DNA of 33,896 nucleotides. Origin: Candidatus Omnitrophus fodinae SCGC AAA011-A17 (GTDB lineage: Bacteria; Omnitrophota; Omnitrophia; Omnitrophales; Omnitrophaceae). The stretch is from assembly GCA_000405945.1 (NCBI GenBank), contig ASOC01000008.1, forward strand, positions 1 through 33,896, written 5' to 3'. Of this stretch, positions 21,432-32,446 are shown piece by piece. The position numbers were made by a program, and so were the translations under genes. Positions within the stretch are counted from its first letter, which is position 1. Each line of letters opens with the position of its first letter. The notes below the pieces were generated by a model. The model was not told the DNA's origin, searched no databases, and was given only the letters and a program-made list of their open reading frames with translations.

Positions 21432-21953
21432 ATGTCACAGGAAAGAAGTGGTGCGGTAACATTTAAAGGAAATCCTCTAACCCTAATAGGGCCCGAGATT
21501 AAGGCGGGCAGCCAGGCCCCCAATTTTCAGGTTCTTGCCGGCGATTTGTCGCCCGTGACCCTGGATACTTTCAAAGGCAAGACTAAACTCATCAGCGTGG
21601 TGCCGTCGCTGGACACGCCGGTTTGCGATATGCAAACCCGCCGTTTTAATGAAGAAGCCTCAAAAATGCCCGGCGATATCGCGGTTTTAACCGTGAGCAT
21701 GGATCTTCCGTTTGCTCAAAGCCGTTTTTGCTCCACAGCCGGCATCAACAAGGTGAAGGTTGTGTCAGACCACAGAGACGCCTCTTTTGGGCAGGCCTAT
21801 GGCGTTCTGATTAAAGAACTGCGGCTTCTCACCCGCGCTATTTTTGTGGTGGACGCCAACAACAAAGTACAGTACGCGGAGTATGTGAAGGAAGTCACCA
21901 ATCACCCAAATTACGAAGCCGCACTCGGAGTTTTAAAAGCAGCGGTAAAGTAA
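21432..21953 (+). CDS. tpx: Thiol peroxidase (Tpx, atypical 2-Cys peroxiredoxin)
   Basis: Reduces hydrogen peroxide and organic hydroperoxides using thioredoxin. The 173-residue protein carries the peroxidatic cysteine C65 in PSLDTPVCD and the resolving cysteine C100 in RFCSTAG, together with the family VSMDLPFAQSRF segment and the conserved RAIFVVD strand. No signal peptide is present, so it is likely cytoplasmic. A strong AAGGAG ribosome site precedes the ATG, and an intrinsic terminator follows, so it is probably monocistronic. The divergent mutY-ygfZ pair also concerns oxidative damage. Confidence 0.95.
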   Translation: MSQERSGAVTFKGNPLTLIGPEIKAGSQAPNFQVLAGDLSPVTLDTFKGKTKLISVVPSLDTPVCDMQTRRFNEEASKMPGDIAVLTVSMDLPFAQSRFCSTAGINKVKVVSDHRDASFGQAYGVLIKELRLLTRAIFVVDANNKVQYAEYVKEVTNHPNYEAALGVLKAAVK

Positions 21954-21984
21954 GCCCTTTTCGGGATTGTCCCGCAAAGCCAAG

Positions 21985-22018
21985 CCCCCTTGAGACTAGC
22001 CGTTTGAGGGGTTTTTTT
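21985..22018 (+). terminator. Intrinsic terminator after tpx
   Basis: CCCCTTGAG pairs with TTTGAGGGG through about nine base pairs including G-U pairs, with a loop of about eight bases, and is followed by seven T's. A smaller hairpin (CGGGA/TCCCG) lies between this and the tpx stop. Confidence 0.8.
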
Positions 22019-22057
22019 GTCCCCATCTTTTCGATAGCCCTTTTCCAGTTTGTATTC

Positions 22058-22063
22058 TATAAT
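22058..22063 (+). promoter_or_regulatory. -10 box of the envelope operon
   Basis: A consensus TATAAT lies 48 bases before the first lipoprotein ATG, giving a leader of roughly 43 bases with an AAGGA ribosome site near 22104. No good -35 box is seen at the expected spacing. Confidence 0.45.
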
Positions 22064-22111
22064 TCCCAAATACCGGGGAATTAAACGGCCATTCGAAATC
22101 AACAAGGAAAC

Positions 22112-22537
22112 ATGTGCGCTACGCATTCTCGAAGAATTACCCGCAATGCCAGTCTATTTTTAATCTTTTTATTTTTAGCGCAAACTTTTTCAGGATGCGC
22201 TGTGGTGGCGGCCCTCAGGCAACCTTCAAAGAAAAATCTGGATGTTCTAAACAATGGCACTTCGCGTGAAAATGTCATTGTCTACCTCGGAGCGCCTATC
22301 AGCAGCGAGAAAGAGAACGGCAAACGTATTGATATTTACAAGTTTGTGCAAGGCTATAGCGGTGGCGCAAAAGCAAGCCGCGCGCTTATGCACGGTATTT
22401 TTGATGCTCTCACGCTTTTTATTTGGGAGCTAATCGGGTGGCCCATGGAAGCTATCATTGACGGCCATGAAATGGCAGTCAAGATTATTTATGATAAGGA
22501 CGACAGACTTGAAGAATTCACGATTCTCAAAGAATAA
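22112..22537 (+). CDS. BamE/SmpA-like lipoprotein
   Basis: A 141-residue lipoprotein: a basic N-terminus, a hydrophobic core (LFLIFLFLAQTF) and a lipobox FSGC with C29 as the lipidated residue. The mature part has LDVLNNGTSRENVIVYLGAPIS and a later YDKDDRLEEF, a layout resembling the SmpA/OmlA (BamE) fold, in which a G-x-T turn precedes the helix and a short strand pair ends the domain. Proteins with that fold often assist outer-membrane assembly, but the match is by pattern and the insert around IWELIGWPMEAIIDG, a hydrophobic helix, is not typical of BamE. It is the first gene of the envelope operon, preceded by AAGGA. Confidence 0.6.
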   Translation: MCATHSRRITRNASLFLIFLFLAQTFSGCAVVAALRQPSKKNLDVLNNGTSRENVIVYLGAPISSEKENGKRIDIYKFVQGYSGGAKASRALMHGIFDALTLFIWELIGWPMEAIIDGHEMAVKIIYDKDDRLEEFTILKE

Positions 22538-22562
22538 GCAACAAGAGAGGATGGGGTTTTTT

Positions 22563-23168
22563 ATGAGTCAGAAAATCCAACCGATTTTTTTAACCTTATT
22601 CATGGCGCTGTTATTTTCGGGTTGCATGACGGAGCAAATGATTATGCCGTCCGTTATTTCAGGCACGGCTTTAAAAGCCGAAGACGCTGCGGAAGTCGGG
22701 CTATCAAAGGTGCAAGATCTCCGGGCCAATCAAGAAGGGGGCAGTATTGGTGGCCTGAAGATTGTTATAGCGAAAGACCTTGGGGATTATCTGGAGGGGG
22801 TCTTGAAAGAAGGGCTCATTCTGAAGGGGTTTAAAGTTGTTGATGCGGTTAATCCCCAAGAAAGTGGAATGCCGGACACCAACGTTATTTTAGTGAGTCT
22901 CAAGGCGGCCAATATTTCAACGTTCGATTCTGTGATGGCGCCGGCTGTGGCGGATATTGCCCTGACCGTGCAGGTTTATGGGAAGGACGGAAAAGTGACT
23001 TTTGCGAAATCATTTACGGCGGATAACAGTAAACGGCTGTGGTTCACGGCCGGTGGCAAGAAAATAGGCCGTGTGATGGCCGTGGCTGCTGATCAAGTGA
23101 CAAACAAAATATTGACTGATCAAGAATTTTTAAACGCCATCGGTGCTGGCAAAGAGGAGGAGCTATGA
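22563..23168 (+). CDS. Putative YajG-like lipoprotein
   Basis: A 201-residue lipoprotein beginning MSQKIQPIFLTLF with lipobox FSGC (C21). The same frame is open to 22458, inside the upstream gene, and has another ATG at 22551 that sits directly against the GAGAGG ribosome-binding sequence, too close to use, so ATG 22563 is preferred. The mature part alternates strands and helices: VGLSKVQDLRAN, LGDYLEGVLKEGLILKGFKVVDA, VILVSLKAANIS, DIALTVQVYGKDG. This resembles YajG/DUF-type outer-membrane lipoproteins in which a secretin-like or LPS-related alpha/beta domain follows the anchor. No catalytic residues are apparent. It lies 25 bases after the first lipoprotein gene and overlaps the next by four bases, so it is cotranscribed. 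Confidence 0.55.
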   Translation: MSQKIQPIFLTLFMALLFSGCMTEQMIMPSVISGTALKAEDAAEVGLSKVQDLRANQEGGSIGGLKIVIAKDLGDYLEGVLKEGLILKGFKVVDAVNPQESGMPDTNVILVSLKAANISTFDSVMAPAVADIALTVQVYGKDGKVTFAKSFTADNSKRLWFTAGGKKIGRVMAVAADQVTNKILTDQEFLNAIGAGKEEEL

Positions 23169-23542
23169 AAAAAAGCCTGATTTATTTGTTAATCGCGGCC
23201 AGCGTGATGACTCAGACCGGCTGCGCGAGTATTGTCAGCCACCGCTCCCAGGATTTCAAGGTTCACTCCACGCCTTCAGGCGCTGATGTCTATATCGACG
23301 GCGCGAAAATGGGGCAAACTCCGGTATTCACAAGTCTAAAACGGAAGGATCGCCATGAGATTCGCGTTGTAAAGGACGGCTATCTCGAGGAAACGCGTTC
23401 AACCAAACGCGGATTCAACTGGTGGTTTGCCGGTAATATCATATTCGGAGGCATTATCGGGATTATCGTTGATTTTTGCACCGGCGCTGTTTACACGGTT
23501 CAACCTGAAGATATGAATTTGGCTTTAACGGAAAAGCCCTGA
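23165..23542 (+). CDS. PEGA-domain lipoprotein
   Basis: A 125-residue lipoprotein with lipobox TGC (C20). A PEGA domain follows: VHSTPSGADVYIDGAKMGQTPVFTSLKRKDRHEIRVVKDGY, where the S-x-P-x-G-A-x-V-Y-I-D-G core is typical. PEGA domains are small beta-sandwiches found on bacterial surface proteins and often act in cell-wall or S-layer contact. After it comes a hydrophobic segment WWFAGNIIFGGIIGIIVDF that could span or embed in a membrane, unusual for an already lipidated protein. Its ATG overlaps the preceding stop (ATGA). Confidence 0.7.
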   Translation: MKKSLIYLLIAASVMTQTGCASIVSHRSQDFKVHSTPSGADVYIDGAKMGQTPVFTSLKRKDRHEIRVVKDGYLEETRSTKRGFNWWFAGNIIFGGIIGIIVDFCTGAVYTVQPEDMNLALTEKP

Positions 23543-24403
23543 TTGTTGTAGAAGAGTGACAAACAGGCTCGGTTGCGTTCTTTTGTCTTTGTTCATGTTG
23601 TTGCCGCCTGGTTACGCCGGGGCAGCGGATGAAAAAGATTATGTGGGACGTAATCCTGACAATCCTCAGTTCGAGCGCGGCATGCCTTTCCCCCCGCTGG
23701 ATTTATTCGGCGACCTTCTTTCGAAGATATACCAACTTCTCTTATGGAACCGCAAATACGGCAATCATCGGATATCACGCGAGACCGAAGAGAAGTTAGC
23801 GGCTTTTGTTTCTGAATATCAGCTCAAGGATGTCAAAGTCCGCATCAACCAATGGGCCCCCCATAAGGAAATCGGCAGGTTAATAACCAATAATAATATC
23901 GCCTGGCCGTATAAAATACTTTTTTTCCCTTCAACGCTGATCACGTCTATTATCGCCCGGCCTTTCAGCGGATTTTTAATCAGCGACTACTATGATCCGG
24001 CTTCGAACACGATTCATATTTTTTCCGATGATCCGGCAATCGCGTTGCATGAAGCCGGACATGCCAAGGATTTCGCGGATCAGAAATACAAGGGGACTTA
24101 TGGCCTTGCCCGTATTATCCCGGGCGTGAATCTGGTGCAGGAATCCCTGGCTACGGACGAAGCGTTTTATTATTTCGAAAAGCATGAACTGTACGAGGAT
24201 TATATCCGGGCGCATAAAGTGCTGTATCCCGCTTACGCGACGTACCTGATATCTTATCTGCCGGCCTCGGTTTTTTCGCTGGTGGGCGGGCTGACCATCG
24301 GGCATTGGTATGGGCATCTGAGTGCCGGTGATGCGGAAGCTTCACTTCGGGCTGAAGGCAAATGGCCGCCTAAAGAAAGAAAAGACTTAGCGGAAAATTC
24401 AAA

Positions 24404-25885
<1,482 letters not shown>

Positions 25886-25886
25886 T

Positions 25887-28800
25887 TTAGTTGCCGCCGA
25901 CGCGGGCCGTGTCCTTGGAGTTTTGCTCAAACGCGGCCATGATGGCTTCTTCGCCGCTTAATCCGGTGCTTTTGATTTTTTCAAGCGATTGGAGCACGCG
26001 TTTGTAGTCTTTAGGAATGATTTTGACGAATTTTGGAACCATATCGTCCCAGAGATTGAGAATGTATTTGGCGCGCTGGCTGTCCGTGTACTTGGCGTGG
26101 TTTTCGATCATGCCGCGGATTTCCAGAATTTCTTCCGGCTTCTCGAGTTTTTCAAGCTCCACCATTTGTTTGTTGCAGAGATTGGGAAAAGTGCCAGCTA
26201 CATCCAGGACGTAAGCAATGCCACCCGACATGCCGGCCGCGAAATTTCTGCCCGTTGAACTTAGCACCACCACCCGGCCGCCCGTCATGTATTCGCAGCC
26301 GTGATCTCCCACGGCCTCGACCACGGCATTGACGCCGCTGTTTCTCACGCAAAATCGCTCGCCCGCCATGCCGCGGATATAGGCCTCGCCGCTTGTGGCG
26401 CCGTAAAAAGCGACATTGCCGATCAGGATATTATCTTCCGGAACAAAGGTGGAGCCTTTGGGCGGATACACGATGATTTTTCCGCCGGAAAGCCCCTTGC
26501 CCACATAATCATTCGCGTCGCCTTCAAGTTCCAGAGTCATGCCCTTGGGGATAAAGGCGCCGAAACTTTGTCCGGCCGAGCCCGTGAAATGAAGGTGAAT
26601 GGTGTCATCCGGGAGGGCATCCGGGCCGTAGCGGCGGGTGATTTCACTGCCAAGTATTGTACCGACCACGCGATTGGTATTTTTAATGGGAAGCGAAGCC
26701 TTCACCGGTTTTTTTTCTTTCAGCGCGGGCTCGCAAAGTTTTAGGAGTGTGGTGTTGTCCAGAGCCTTGTCCAGGCCGTGGTCCTGCGGAATTTGGCAAT
26801 AACGTCCAACTTCAGGCCCGGCTTTGGGCTGATAAAGAATTTTAGAAAAATCCAGCCCCTTGGTTTTCCAATGCTCAACCGCTTTTTTAGGTTCCAGCCT
26901 GTCCGCGCGGCCTATCATTTCGTTGAGAGTGCGAAATCCAATTTGGGCCATGATTTCCCTGACTTCTTCCGCGATAAAACGCATGAAATTAACCACATGC
27001 GCGGGATCTCCCGAGAATTTTTTTCTAAGCTCGGGATTTTGCGTGGCCACGCCAACCGGGCAGGTGTTCAAATGGCACACACGCATCATGATGCAGCCCA
27101 GCACCACCAGCGGGGAAGTCGCGAATCCGAATTCCTCGGCGCCGAGAAGAGCGGCAATGGCCACATCACGGCCAGTTTTAAGCTGGCCGTCGGTTTCCAC
27201 CACAATGCGGCTTCTCAAATTATTTAGCACCAGGGTTTGATGAGTTTCAGCCAGGCCCAGCTCCCAGGGAATGCCGGCATGTTTGATGCTCGATTGCGGG
27301 GAAGCGCCGGTTCCGCCGTCATAGCCGCTGATAAGCACCACATCCGCATGCGCTTTGGCCACGCCCGCGGCAACAGTGCCCACGCCCACTTCAGCCACCA
27401 ACTTTACGCTGATACGGGCGTGATGATTGGAATTCTTAAGGTCATGAATCAATTCAGCCAAATCCTCGATGGAGTAAATGTCATGGTGCGGGGGCGGAGA
27501 AATAAGCCCCACGCCGGGAGTTGAGTGGCGCACCTTGGCAATCCAGGGATACACTTTGGGTCCCGGAAGCTGGCCGCCTTCGCCGGGTTTGGCGCCCTGC
27601 GCCATTTTAATCTGAAGTTCTTTAGCATTTACCAGATACTGGCTGGTCACGCCGAAACGGCCGGAAGCCACTTGCTTGATGGCGCTGTTTTTGGAATCGC
27701 CGTTGGGTTCGGGTTTATAACGGGCCGGGTCTTCGCCGCCCTCACCGGTATTGCTTTTGCCGCCTATGCGGTTCATGGCAATAGCCAGGCTCTCGTGAGC
27801 TTCTTTGCTGATGGAGCCGTAGGACATGGCGCCTGTCTTAAAACGTTTCATGATGGTTTCGGCGGATTCCACTTCCTCAATGGGAATGGGTTTGGCTGCA
27901 GTTTTGAAATCAAGCAGGCCCCTCAACGTGCAATGATTCTTGGACTGGTTGTTAACTGCCTCGGAATATTCCTTAAAAAATTTGTAATTATTGAGGCGCG
28001 TTGAAAGCTGAAGTTTGTGAATGGTTTCGGGATTGAACAAATGGAATTCGCCGTCTTTGCGCCATTGGTATTGTCCGCCCGGATCCAAAGTTTGGCCGTT
28101 GACTTCGCGTTCGGGAAAAGCGTGGCGATGTCGTTTAAGGATTTCTTCCGCGATGCCGTCCAGGCCAATGCCTTCCACGCGGGAAGCGGTCCAGGTGAAA
28201 TATCGGTTGATCACGTCTTTGTTCAATCCGATGGCCTCGAAAATCTGCGCCCCGCAATAGCTTTGAATGGTGGAAATGCCCATTTTGGACATGGTTTTCA
28301 CCACGCCTTTGGCCAGGGCTTTGGCGTAATTTTTTACGGCCACCTTATGTTCCATCTGGGGCAAAATCCCCTGGCGTATCATGTCATCCAGAGTTTCAAA
28401 AGCAAGATAGGGATTGATGGCGCCGGCGCCGTATCCGATAAGCAGGGCAAAATGATGCACTTCGCGCGGTTCGCCTGATTCGAGGATGAGACCTACTTTG
28501 GTGCGAGTGCCTTTGCGAATCAAATGATGATGCAGGCCTGCCACGGCCAAAAGCGCGGGAATGGCCGCATGCTCATGATTGATGCCGCGGTCGGAGAGAA
28601 TAAGAATGTTATGCCCGTTTTTGATAGCGCGGCTGGCCAGTTTAAACAGCGTGTTCAAGGCTTCTTCCAGCGCCTTTCCTCCTCCGTTGGCATTGTAAAG
28701 AATAGGAAGGGTGATGGATTTGAAGTCCTTGTGGGTTACATGCCTGAGTTTTTCAAATTCCTCATTGGTGAGCACCGGGCTTTTTAAGCGGATTTGCCGG

Positions 28801-30482
28801 CAGCTGTCAGGGCCCGGGTCCAGCAGATTGCCTTCTTCGCCTAGGGTGGTTTCCGTGGAGGTTATGATTTCTTCGCGGATGCAGTCAATGGGCGGATTGG
28901 TGACCTGGGCGAAAAGCTGTTTGAAATAATTGTAAAGAAGCTGCGGACGGTTGGACAGCACCGCAAGGGGCGTGTCCGTACCCATGGAGCCAACAGGCTC
29001 AACGCCGTCTTTGGCCATGGGCGCCATGAGGATGCGCAAATCTTCAAAGGTATAACCGAATGCCTTTTGGCGCATGAGGACCGTGGCATGATCCGGCTCG
29101 TGCACATGCGGGGCTTCGGGCAAGGTTTCAAGTTTGACCTGATTCTGATTCAGCCAAACGCGATACGGTTGAGCCGCGGCCATTTTATTTTTTAATTCCT
29201 CATCCGCCACAATACGGCCTTCTTCGGTGTCGATCAGGAACATGCGGCCGGGCTGAAGGCGGCCTTTCCGAAGCACACGCTCGGGCGCAATTTCGAGCAC
29301 GCCCACTTCCGAGGCCATGATCACCAAATCATCTTTAGTCACGTAATAACGCGAAGGTCGCAATCCGTTGCGGTCAAGCACGGCGCCGATTTTAATGCCG
29401 TCCGTGAAGGCGATCGAGGCCGGGCCGTCCCAGGGTTCCATGAGGCAGCTATGAAATTCGTAAAAGGCTTTTTTCTCGTCGCTCATGCTTTCGTGATTGT
29501 TCCAGGGTTCGGGGATCATCATCATGACCGCGTGGGGCAGGGAGCGGCCGGAAAGCACCAGAAATTCCAGGCAATTATCAAACATGGCTGAGTCACTTCC
29601 GTCCGGAGAAATGACGGGAAGAAGCTTTTTTATATCGTCCTTGAAAAGATCCGAGGCGCATAGCGATTGCCGGGCATGCATCCAGTTGACATTGCCGCGC
29701 AGGGTATTGATTTCACCATTATGGGCGATGTAGCGGTAAGGATGGGCCCTGTCCCAGCTGGGGAAAGTGTTGGTGCTGAAGCGGGAATGCACTAGAGCCA
29801 AGGCGCTTTCCATGGATGGATCCGAGAGATCGCCGTAAAATGGCTCAACTTGTTCGGACATGAGCATGCCTTTATAAGTAATGGTTTTATAGGAAAGGCT
29901 CGGGATATAAAAGTATTGGCCGCCTTTGATGTTGGCATAGCGGATGGTGTTTTCCGCGCGTTTACGGATCACGTAAAGTTTGCGCTCAAACGCCATGTCA
30001 TCCTGCAGCTTAGAACTGCGGCCGATGAAAATTTGGCGCACCACCGGCTCTCCTGATTTGGCCGTCGGCCCCAGAGAGCTGTTATGGGTGGGAACCGTGC
30101 GCCAGCCCAGAACGGATTGGCCCTCTTCCTTAATAATATCCTCAAATAGTTTTTCGCAAGCCTTTCTCTGGGAAGTATCGGGGGAAAGATAAACCATGCC
30201 CACGCCGTATTCCTTATAGGAAGGGAGTTTGAAACCTTCTTTGGAGCAGGCCTTGGTCAGGAAAGCATGGGGCATTTGCAAAAGAATGCCCGCCCCGTCG
30301 CCCGTATTGGCTTCGCAGCCGCAGGCGCCGCGGTGGCGCAGATTTATGAGAACTGTGAGCGCCTGTTTGACGATATCATGGGATTTTTTCCCCTTGATGT
30401 TGACGACAAAGCCAACACCGCAGGCGTCATGCTCATATTGAGGGTCATAAAGTCCCTGACGGGACATGGGTTTATAGCTCAT
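25887..30482 (-). CDS. gltB: Glutamate synthase large subunit
   Basis: The ammonia-assimilating GOGAT large chain. The 1,531 residues have the usual layout: an N-terminal class II glutamine amidotransferase whose catalytic cysteine is C21 in [10 protein letters not shown] (a short 20-residue propeptide would be removed), a central linker domain, the FMN-binding synthase domain (from about residue 850), and a C-terminal GxGxG beta-helix domain. The 3Fe-4S ligands are C-x5-C-x4-C in [12 protein letters not shown]. Other landmarks are [35 protein letters not shown] and [11 protein letters not shown]. There is no Shine-Dalgarno before the ATG. A TATAAT box lies 47 bases upstream. It is followed one base later by gltD. 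Together with no visible GDH gene, this suggests glutamine-dependent nitrogen assimilation. Confidence 0.96.
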   Translation of the reverse strand: MSYKPMSRQGLYDPQYEHDACGVGFVVNIKGKKSHDIVKQALTVLINLRHRGACGCEANTGDGAGILLQMPHAFLTKACSKEGFKLPSYKEYGVGMVYLSPDTSQRKACEKLFEDIIKEEGQSVLGWRTVPTHNSSLGPTAKSGEPVVRQIFIGRSSKLQDDMAFERKLYVIRKRAENTIRYANIKGGQYFYIPSLSYKTITYKGMLMSEQVEPFYGDLSDPSMESALALVHSRFSTNTFPSWDRAHPYRYIAHNGEINTLRGNVNWMHARQSLCASDLFKDDIKKLLPVISPDGSDSAMFDNCLEFLVLSGRSLPHAVMMMIPEPWNNHESMSDEKKAFYEFHSCLMEPWDGPASIAFTDGIKIGAVLDRNGLRPSRYYVTKDDLVIMASEVGVLEIAPERVLRKGRLQPGRMFLIDTEEGRIVADEELKNKMAAAQPYRVWLNQNQVKLETLPEAPHVHEPDHATVLMRQKAFGYTFEDLRILMAPMAKDGVEPVGSMGTDTPLAVLSNRPQLLYNYFKQLFAQVTNPPIDCIREEIITSTETTLGEEGNLLDPGPDSCRQIRLKSPVLTNEEFEKLRHVTHKDFKSITLPILYNANGGGKALEEALNTLFKLASRAIKNGHNILILSDRGINHEHAAIPALLAVAGLHHHLIRKGTRTKVGLILESGEPREVHHFALLIGYGAGAINPYLAFETLDDMIRQGILPQMEHKVAVKNYAKALAKGVVKTMSKMGISTIQSYCGAQIFEAIGLNKDVINRYFTWTASRVEGIGLDGIAEEILKRHRHAFPEREVNGQTLDPGGQYQWRKDGEFHLFNPETIHKLQLSTRLNNYKFFKEYSEAVNNQSKNHCTLRGLLDFKTAAKPIPIEEVESAETIMKRFKTGAMSYGSISKEAHESLAIAMNRIGGKSNTGEGGEDPARYKPEPNGDSKNSAIKQVASGRFGVTSQYLVNAKELQIKMAQGAKPGEGGQLPGPKVYPWIAKVRHSTPGVGLISPPPHHDIYSIEDLAELIHDLKNSNHHARISVKLVAEVGVGTVAAGVAKAHADVVLISGYDGGTGASPQSSIKHAGIPWELGLAETHQTLVLNNLRSRIVVETDGQLKTGRDVAIAALLGAEEFGFATSPLVVLGCIMMRVCHLNTCPVGVATQNPELRKKFSGDPAHVVNFMRFIAEEVREIMAQIGFRTLNEMIGRADRLEPKKAVEHWKTKGLDFSKILYQPKAGPEVGRYCQIPQDHGLDKALDNTTLLKLCEPALKEKKPVKASLPIKNTNRVVGTILGSEITRRYGPDALPDDTIHLHFTGSAGQSFGAFIPKGMTLELEGDANDYVGKGLSGGKIIVYPPKGSTFVPEDNILIGNVAFYGATSGEAYIRGMAGERFCVRNSGVNAVVEAVGDHGCEYMTGGRVVVLSSTGRNFAAGMSGGIAYVLDVAGTFPNLCNKQMVELEKLEKPEEILEIRGMIENHAKYTDSQRAKYILNLWDDMVPKFVKIIPKDYKRVLQSLEKIKSTGLSGEEAIMAAFEQNSKDTARVGGN

Positions 30483-30529
30483 GGTAAAAGGTCTGTTGAA
30501 TTTTTTTTTGATTTTCTTTAGAGTCGGGA

Positions 30530-30558
30530 ATTATACCATAATTATGAAATTGTACAAT
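30530..30558 (-). promoter_or_regulatory. gltBD promoter with a 10-bp palindrome
   Basis: On the minus strand TATAAT (30535-30530) is a perfect -10 box, with TTGTAC 16 bases further upstream as a weak -35. The -35 sits in the palindrome ATTGTACAAT (30549-30558), which could be an operator. Confidence 0.5.
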
Positions 30559-30670
30559 AAAAGGCGCCCTTTCTGAAAATAATTGATTTGGAGTAGGAAT
30601 CGGATGGCGGCCAGAGATTGGATTTCCTCGCCCAGGCTGGAAGTGAAGGCTGTCAGCAACCCGTATTTTG

Positions 30671-31771
30671 TTAATCAGAAATTTTTCCATAGCTCTTTGC
30701 ATGCGATGTGATTTCCTCAAACCATGCGGCCTGTTCAGGGATGATGGCTTTTTGGGAAAAGCGTTCGCGAAAAATACGAAGGCTTGCTGCTTTCATGCTT
30801 TTTCTGAGAACAGGGTTTGACAAGAGAAGGTCTATTTTTTGGGCAAGCGCTTCGGCATCGCCCGGGGGGAAGAGAAAGCCGTTAAGCCCATCGCTCACAG
30901 CCTCCGGGATCCCGTTGACATTGCTCCCCACCACGGGTGTTCCCACGGAAAAAGATTCTGCCATCACCAGCGGCATGGCATCAGCCAGACTGGGAACAAC
31001 CGTGGCGTACGATGCGGCCATTTTTTGAATAGTCTCCTCATGTCCGATCATTCCGGTAAAAAAACAAACTTCGCTTAAAGCCAATTTTTTAACAAGGAGT
31101 TCAAGCTCTTTCCTGAGAGGGCCGTTCCCCGCAAACTCGATTTTAAGATTTTTGTACTTTTTCGACAGAATGACAGCTGCGCGTATTAAAACTTCCTGTC
31201 CTTTGGAAGGAACCAGTCGTCCAGGGCAAATTAGGCGCATACCGATTGCGCCGTCTGGATCCGGCCTGTAGCCGGTGTCATCTCTTTCAGGACAAGAAAG
31301 GTACAAGGCTTTGTACTTCTTTCGAGGCCCTCCCAAACAGCGGTATGTGTCTTCACATGAATCCCGGGATACAGCGGTTATATGGGTCGCCGCTTTGAAA
31401 ACCAGACGTCTTCCAAAAGGTTCCAAATGGTATTTATGGGGAGAGCCGTTGTGATCAATGGAATACTGTTTTTTGACCGAATGAATCCACGCGATCCGGC
31501 AGGGGATTCGCATCAGCCAGCCTATTCTCATCATCAGGTTGGTGACTTCAAAATTGGCGATCAAACAATCGGGGCGATATTTTTTTATAAGATGGATAAA
31601 AAAAGGGACTCTTGTAATGGATCGAAAACGAGGAGTTGGCCAACTGTAGACAGGGAGGGTGAGATCAAAAATCTCGTCCGGTAATTTTTTTCCTTGCGGA
31701 TCAAAAATAAGAACAACCCTATGCCCTCTTGCCGCCAGTTCTTTGGCGAGAGCCTGGAAGTGAATCCGCAC
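30671..31771 (-). CDS. Family 4 glycosyltransferase with an apparently frameshifted N-terminus
   Basis: A retaining nucleotide-sugar glycosyltransferase (GT-B fold, family GT4). The C-terminal half has LICPGRLVPSKGQEVLIRA, IEFAGNGPLRKEL, VCFFTGMIGHEET, VVPSLADAMPLVMAESFSVGTPVVGSNVNGIPEAV and GFLFPPGDAEALA, typical of polysaccharide or lipid-linked sugar assembly. The first in-frame start is a GTG at 31771, but the frame continues upstream through KTFFIGTYGWTHRS, which looks like the real first strand and loop of the fold, with no start codon before a stop at 31852. ATG 31830 in another frame leads into the same sequence if a -1 shift occurs at the A6 run (31815-31810). A CBS-pair gene lies just upstream. 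The acceptor is unknown. Confidence 0.85.
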   Translation of the reverse strand: MRIHFQALAKELAARGHRVVLIFDPQGKKLPDEIFDLTLPVYSWPTPRFRSITRVPFFIHLIKKYRPDCLIANFEVTNLMMRIGWLMRIPCRIAWIHSVKKQYSIDHNGSPHKYHLEPFGRRLVFKAATHITAVSRDSCEDTYRCLGGPRKKYKALYLSCPERDDTGYRPDPDGAIGMRLICPGRLVPSKGQEVLIRAAVILSKKYKNLKIEFAGNGPLRKELELLVKKLALSEVCFFTGMIGHEETIQKMAASYATVVPSLADAMPLVMAESFSVGTPVVGSNVNGIPEAVSDGLNGFLFPPGDAEALAQKIDLLLSNPVLRKSMKAASLRIFRERFSQKAIIPEQAAWFEEITSHAKSYGKISD

Positions 31772-31874
31772 GCTGCGATGCGTCCAGCCATAGGTTCCGA
31801 TAAAAAAAGTTTTTTCGGCGAAGATTTCATCAAGAAGCCGGAATGAGGCTTATCGGATAACGGAGCAGGCCTCT

Positions 31875-32312
31875 TTATTCCCCCGAACCGTGGAGATACT
31901 CCTTGAGGAAGCGGATTTGGAGGGCGGAGTCTTCAAGCAGAGCTTTGACCACATCTCCGATGGAAACCATGCCTTCCAGTTTATCGCCCGAAATCACGGG
32001 GATATGCCTGACTCTATTATCAGTCATCACCTGCATGATTTCGCTGATTTTATCCTCGGGAGATGCGGTGATCACCTTGCGGGTCATTAACTCACTGACC
32101 AGTGTTTTGTCCAACTCTTTGCTGTTCAGGTAGCAACCGCGCACAATGTCGCGTTCGGAAATAATGCCCGCGATGCCGCCCTTGTCGTCGTGAACCAGCA
32201 AAGCGCCTATTTTTTGATTGACCAGAATTTGCAAAGCGTTATGGATATTGTCGCTCGCCTTAACAGTCCAGACTTTCGGGCCTTTATGGCTAAGAATATC
32301 TTTGAGTTTCAT
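31875..32312 (-). CDS. CBS-pair domain protein
   Basis: A 145-residue protein made of two CBS motifs: the first spans about ILSHKGPKVWTVKASDNIHNALQILVNQKIGALLVHDDKGGIAGIISERDIV, the second follows LMTRKVITASPEDKISEIMQVMTDNRVRHIPVISGDKLEGMVSIGDVVKA. CBS pairs bind adenosine-containing ligands such as AMP or ATP and usually sense energy state. There is no attached enzyme domain, so it is a stand-alone sensor. The ribosome site AAGGAGG sits seven bases before the ATG. TATAAT lies about 29 bases upstream on the minus strand. It is about 45 bases upstream of the glycosyltransferase start, and the two may share a transcript. Confidence 0.9.
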   Translation of the reverse strand: MKLKDILSHKGPKVWTVKASDNIHNALQILVNQKIGALLVHDDKGGIAGIISERDIVRGCYLNSKELDKTLVSELMTRKVITASPEDKISEIMQVMTDNRVRHIPVISGDKLEGMVSIGDVVKALLEDSALQIRFLKEYLHGSGE

Positions 32313-32340
32313 AACGCGGCCTCCTTTGGGGGATTCGAAA

Positions 32341-32346
32341 ATTATA
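32341..32346 (-). promoter_or_regulatory. CBS-pair gene -10 box
   Basis: TATAAT on the minus strand, preceded by TTG. The -35 region at the usual spacing is weak. The gap to the divergent deaminase gene is 134 bases. Confidence 0.45.
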
Positions 32347-32446
32347 CAATAACATACCCCACAGCGCAGGTTTGTGTAAACAGAAAATTCATCATTGCTC
32401 TTTGGCTTTTCAGATGTTAGATTAATTAGATAAACGCTAAAAACCT

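Noticed and set aside
25886-25930. A longer N-terminus for GltD
   Set aside because: It would overlap gltB by 45 bases and adds a low-complexity segment absent from the family. The ATG at 25885 sits one base after the gltB stop.
26301-28478. Several open frames of 95-160 residues antisense to gltB
   Set aside because: All are shadows of the long gltB frame. None has a domain or an independent promoter.
30541-30670. Possible RNA gene in the gap between the glycosyltransferase and gltB
   Set aside because: No tRNA cloverleaf, hairpin with T-run or known RNA consensus could be found. It holds the gltB promoter and otherwise nothing that I recognise.
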